DNA of 64,000 bases, taken from assembly GCA_024235415.1 (NCBI GenBank), contig JACKML010000010.1, positions 16,673 through 80,672 on the forward strand, written 5' to 3'. A program made the position numbers and the translations under genes. Within the stretch, counting starts at the first letter, position 1. Each line of letters opens with the position of its first letter. Below are positions 61,859 to 64,000 of this stretch, piece after piece. This stretch comes from Chromatiaceae bacterium (GTDB lineage Bacteria > Pseudomonadota > Gammaproteobacteria > Chromatiales > Chromatiaceae). The notes beneath the pieces were generated by a model. The model did no database searches and was not told the origin of the DNA. It was given only the letters and a program-made list of their open reading frames with translations.

Positions 61859-62181
61859 CACGCTATCGCGTCCGGGTTTCAGAAGAAGCGGAACAGGACC
61901 TGTTCGACATCTACCGTTACGTTGCAATCCATGACTCGGTGGAGAAGGCGGCGTACGTTTTGGATCAACTGGAACCGCTCTGTTCGAGCCTTGCCGAACT
62001 ACCCATGCGAGGCCATATCCCGCCCGAACTGGATCGGATCGGCGTGACGAATTACCGGGAGGTTCACTTCAAGCCGTATCGTGTCATCTACGAGGTCATC
62101 GGGCAGGACGTCTTTGTTCATTGCGTCCTGGATGGGCGACGAGACATGCAGTCGTTACTTGAGCGGCGCCTGGTTCGGTAG
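61855..62181 (+). CDS. RelE/ParE family toxin
   Basis: A 108-residue toxin with VRVSEEAEQDLFDIYRYVA, LEPLCSSLAELPMRGHIPPEL and HFKPYRVIYEVIGQDVFVHCVLDGRRDM, the RelE/ParE superfamily core. The GTG at 61855 overlaps the antitoxin stop (GTGA). mRNA cleavage or gyrase inhibition cannot be told apart from sequence alone. Confidence 0.9.
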   Translation: MTRYRVRVSEEAEQDLFDIYRYVAIHDSVEKAAYVLDQLEPLCSSLAELPMRGHIPPELDRIGVTNYREVHFKPYRVIYEVIGQDVFVHCVLDGRRDMQSLLERRLVR

Positions 62182-62225
62182 GAGCTACCTAGTCGAACCT
62201 GAAATGTTGAAGTCATTCACTCAGG

Positions 62226-63608
62226 TTACCAGGCGCAATCTACCCAGCGCGCTTCGTAGCGTTTCACAAAGTCTTTCATCTCGCGAATGTTGGCGGTCGG
62301 TTCGCGACAGGCCCGGGCGCAGGTAGAAACAATATCCCGGTAGAACTCCGGAGCTACAGTCCTGACGCCGTCATAGTTCATAAGCAACTCAGGAAGGCGC
62401 TCCGTGATTTTTACTCCACGAGGCGCCATCACAATGCTCGGAGGTTCACCGTATGTGTTGATCAAAACATATCGCCAACTTGGGTCTGCGGCTCCCTGGC
62501 GAGGGACAATCTCACAGGGGCTTGCATCTCCGCCTCTGGAAAGGTCTTCATAGACTTCCTTAATCGCCATCGGTTTGTTGGCCATCAATACACAAGGTCC
62601 GGCAGTTACATAACTACCCATGCTTTCGTCGTATTCGATGCCGAGCAAGGCTTCCAGGTCAAAACGTACATGCCGGTCAAGGGTGGCCTTGCCCGAGGTA
62701 AACCATTGAAGTTCCCGCAGGGTGATCCCTGCACACTTGGCAATCTCTGCAGGCGGATTGGGCCAGCACGCCACGAGGTTCTTGGCGATTTCGGCAGCGT
62801 TGTCATAGTCACTGTTGGCCCAGAAATCATCGTCCTCGACGATATCCTCCTGTGCTTTCTCACCTGTCAGCAGCCAGACACTGCCATCAAATCCATCGTT
62901 GTTGAAATATCGGGGCTGATCGGGCGGCAGAGATGTCTCCCAGGATGACAGCCATGGGCCAGGCTCCCAGTCGAGTCCACCGGCCACTGTCGGTGTTGGC
63001 ACTGGCACTTGCGCCGGTAAGGCCAGCCACTGCTGAATTCTGTCTTCAATCTCGCGGCTGTTGACGCCTCTGTGGCCATCCCTGACACGGAAATCGTGGT
63101 CAACTTGAGCGTACCCGCAAAGGGCCTGGATGGACCCTGTAAGAGACCGGTCATTTCCGTCTTGCTTCCTCAGTAGCCACCGGCTGGAATCCTGGGCTGA
63201 GCGCAGGGAAGCTGGAAGGGATTTTTCCTTGGCATCGGCGACATCGACCCGGACACCGATTTTTGCCATTTCCTCTGCCAGCTCAGGGCTGGCAGTCGCG
63301 AGGTGGCGGTTGATCCGCAGGATGTCCGGTCGGCCACGCAAGCCCTCGGCGTTACACCACGCCTCCAGAAGAACATCCCGGAAGGAACTGGGCTGATTAA
63401 CTGGAGTGAAGGTCATCCACCGGATGGGCAACCCGGCAACGGTGATTCCATATAGTATGAGGGGGCTGAGCCCGTACCGCTCTGCGTCCTTGATCTTGAT
63501 CGGGTCCCCCACCGACACAATGCCATGCTCCGGATGGTGGAAAAGAAACTTGGCTATCGCAACGTAGAAATGATGCTCTCGTGGTGATGGCTGTGTCTGC
63601 TGATTCAT
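62226..63608 (-). CDS. Unrecognised 460-residue protein
   Basis: A soluble protein without a recognised family. Features are an N-terminal PREHHFYVAIAKFLFHHPEHG region, a Trp/Pro-rich middle (LDWEPGPWLSSWETSLPPDQP), an acidic stretch EDIVEDDDFWANSDYDN, and a helix-turn-helix-like segment (PPAEIAKCAGITLRELQWFTSGKATLDRH) near residue 305 that resembles XRE-type DNA-binding folds. It lies between the Phd/RelE toxin gene (convergent) and another unrecognised gene (same strand, nine bases upstream), so the two probably form an operon. A conflict or regulatory role is possible but unproven. Confidence 0.6.
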   Translation of the reverse strand: MNQQTQPSPREHHFYVAIAKFLFHHPEHGIVSVGDPIKIKDAERYGLSPLILYGITVAGLPIRWMTFTPVNQPSSFRDVLLEAWCNAEGLRGRPDILRINRHLATASPELAEEMAKIGVRVDVADAKEKSLPASLRSAQDSSRWLLRKQDGNDRSLTGSIQALCGYAQVDHDFRVRDGHRGVNSREIEDRIQQWLALPAQVPVPTPTVAGGLDWEPGPWLSSWETSLPPDQPRYFNNDGFDGSVWLLTGEKAQEDIVEDDDFWANSDYDNAAEIAKNLVACWPNPPAEIAKCAGITLRELQWFTSGKATLDRHVRFDLEALLGIEYDESMGSYVTAGPCVLMANKPMAIKEVYEDLSRGGDASPCEIVPRQGAADPSWRYVLINTYGEPPSIVMAPRGVKITERLPELLMNYDGVRTVAPEFYRDIVSTCARACREPTANIREMKDFVKRYEARWVDCAW

Positions 63609-63617
63609 GGCCCCCGC

Positions 63618-64000
63618 CTACTTGTGAAAATTTCCCGACGAGATTTGCAGTATGTACATCAGCCACGAATCGGTCCTGAGGAGAATGGCCCTGAGCTGCT
63701 CATCGGTCAGCGCAGTCTCCAACTCGTGAACCCGATTGAACAGCTCGATCATCTTCACCAGCGCCCGGGTATCGTGCATCAGGAAGTCGGTCAGCGGATC
63801 GTTGTTCAGCTCCCGGCAGACATAAAGTACCCTGGCTCGACGTGTAGGCTTGCCGTCATGTAGCAGATCCTTTTGGTTGGACACACCTGGAATCCACGTG
63901 GCGACGAGATCATCGGGTGCCAAACGCCTGAGCAGATGGTTCCACAGCTCCCTGAGCGAACTCAGAATGTGCCTTGCCCGGTCAGCATTGTTACCATACA
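63618..64000 (-). CDS. Unrecognised protein, C-terminal part (runs off the window)
   Basis: The minus-strand frame is open from 63618 to the right edge without a start that must be used; a TTG at 63923 is possible, but coding character continues upstream (RARHILSSLRELWNHLLRRLAPDD). The visible C-terminal 127 or so residues are helical (DTRALVKMIELFNRVHELETAL, LTDEQLRAILLRTDSWLMYIL) with TRRARVLYVCRELN in the middle. No family was recognised. It ends nine bases before the 460-residue gene, so they are very likely co-expressed. Confidence 0.6.
   Translation of the reverse strand, partial: YGNNADRARHILSSLRELWNHLLRRLAPDDLVATWIPGVSNQKDLLHDGKPTRRARVLYVCRELNNDPLTDFLMHDTRALVKMIELFNRVHELETALTDEQLRAILLRTDSWLMYILQISSGNFHK

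Overview
The window is about 64 kb of GC-rich bacterial chromosome, most likely from a gammaproteobacterium of the Chromatiales type. The evidence is conserved gene order: hda / AI-2E-type permease / pgsA-like / DUF2066 / purM-purN; mrp (apbC) divergent from metG; rnfABCDGE with nth nearby; and pncC-thpR-recA-recX-alaS-lysC-csrA-tRNA-Ser. A GH17-GT2 glucan synthase, cytochrome c', a PEP-CTERM remnant and an HvfA-type metallophore operon fit that group. The species cannot be named from sequence alone.

Layout. 0-7.2 kb: end of arsC, wrbA, a DUF2069 membrane protein, hda, then (minus) AI-2E permease, CDP-alcohol phosphatidyltransferase and DUF2066 protein, then purM, purN and a DUF3108 lipoprotein. 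7.2-16 kb: dcd, an orphan trpB, an unknown gene behind pckA, a DUF2853 protein, cytochrome c', a diheme cytochrome c, a MaoC-like protein and mrp. 16-29.6 kb: metG, an EamA transporter, a YbjQ/YbjQ/M48 operon, the complete Rnf complex, a hybrid histidine kinase on the opposite strand, and nth. 29.6-33.1 kb: a DUF1841 gene and the hvfA-hvfB-hvfC-hvfX operon. Its precursor carries ten cysteines in EGKCG/AGKCG motifs, and an MNIO (DUF692) enzyme, a DUF2063 partner and a DoxX membrane protein follow. This is the most interesting system in the window. 33-40 kb: glycine-zipper protein, PEP-CTERM remnant, PaiB-like regulator, metA-type acyltransferase with a P-loop ATPase, MBL hydrolase, MFS transporter, cytochrome b561 and YceI. 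40-47.8 kb: NlpC/P60 lipoprotein, a patatin phospholipase paired with a three-part nucleotide-sensor-like protein (candidate conflict system), PAP2 phosphatase, GT39 transferase and an exported unknown.

47.9-51 kb is a decayed accessory patch between tRNA-Arg(ACG) and tRNA-Ser(GCT). It holds a lipoprotein gene broken by an amber codon, a ParDE module, an Rhs fragment, and duplicated pieces of tRNA-Ser interleaved with a small multi-hairpin element whose stems covary between copies. 51-58 kb is the conserved csrA-lysC-alaS-recX-recA-thpR-pncC block (minus strand). 58-61 kb holds a cupin and the glucan synthase. From 61 kb to the right edge the DNA becomes AT-richer and accessory: duplicated promoter-like repeats, a Phd/RelE toxin-antitoxin pair with a perfect 11-bp inverted-repeat operator, and two unrecognised genes, the last running off the window.

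Method limits: all calls rest on reading the sequence and remembered family features. No database search, folding program or alignment was run.
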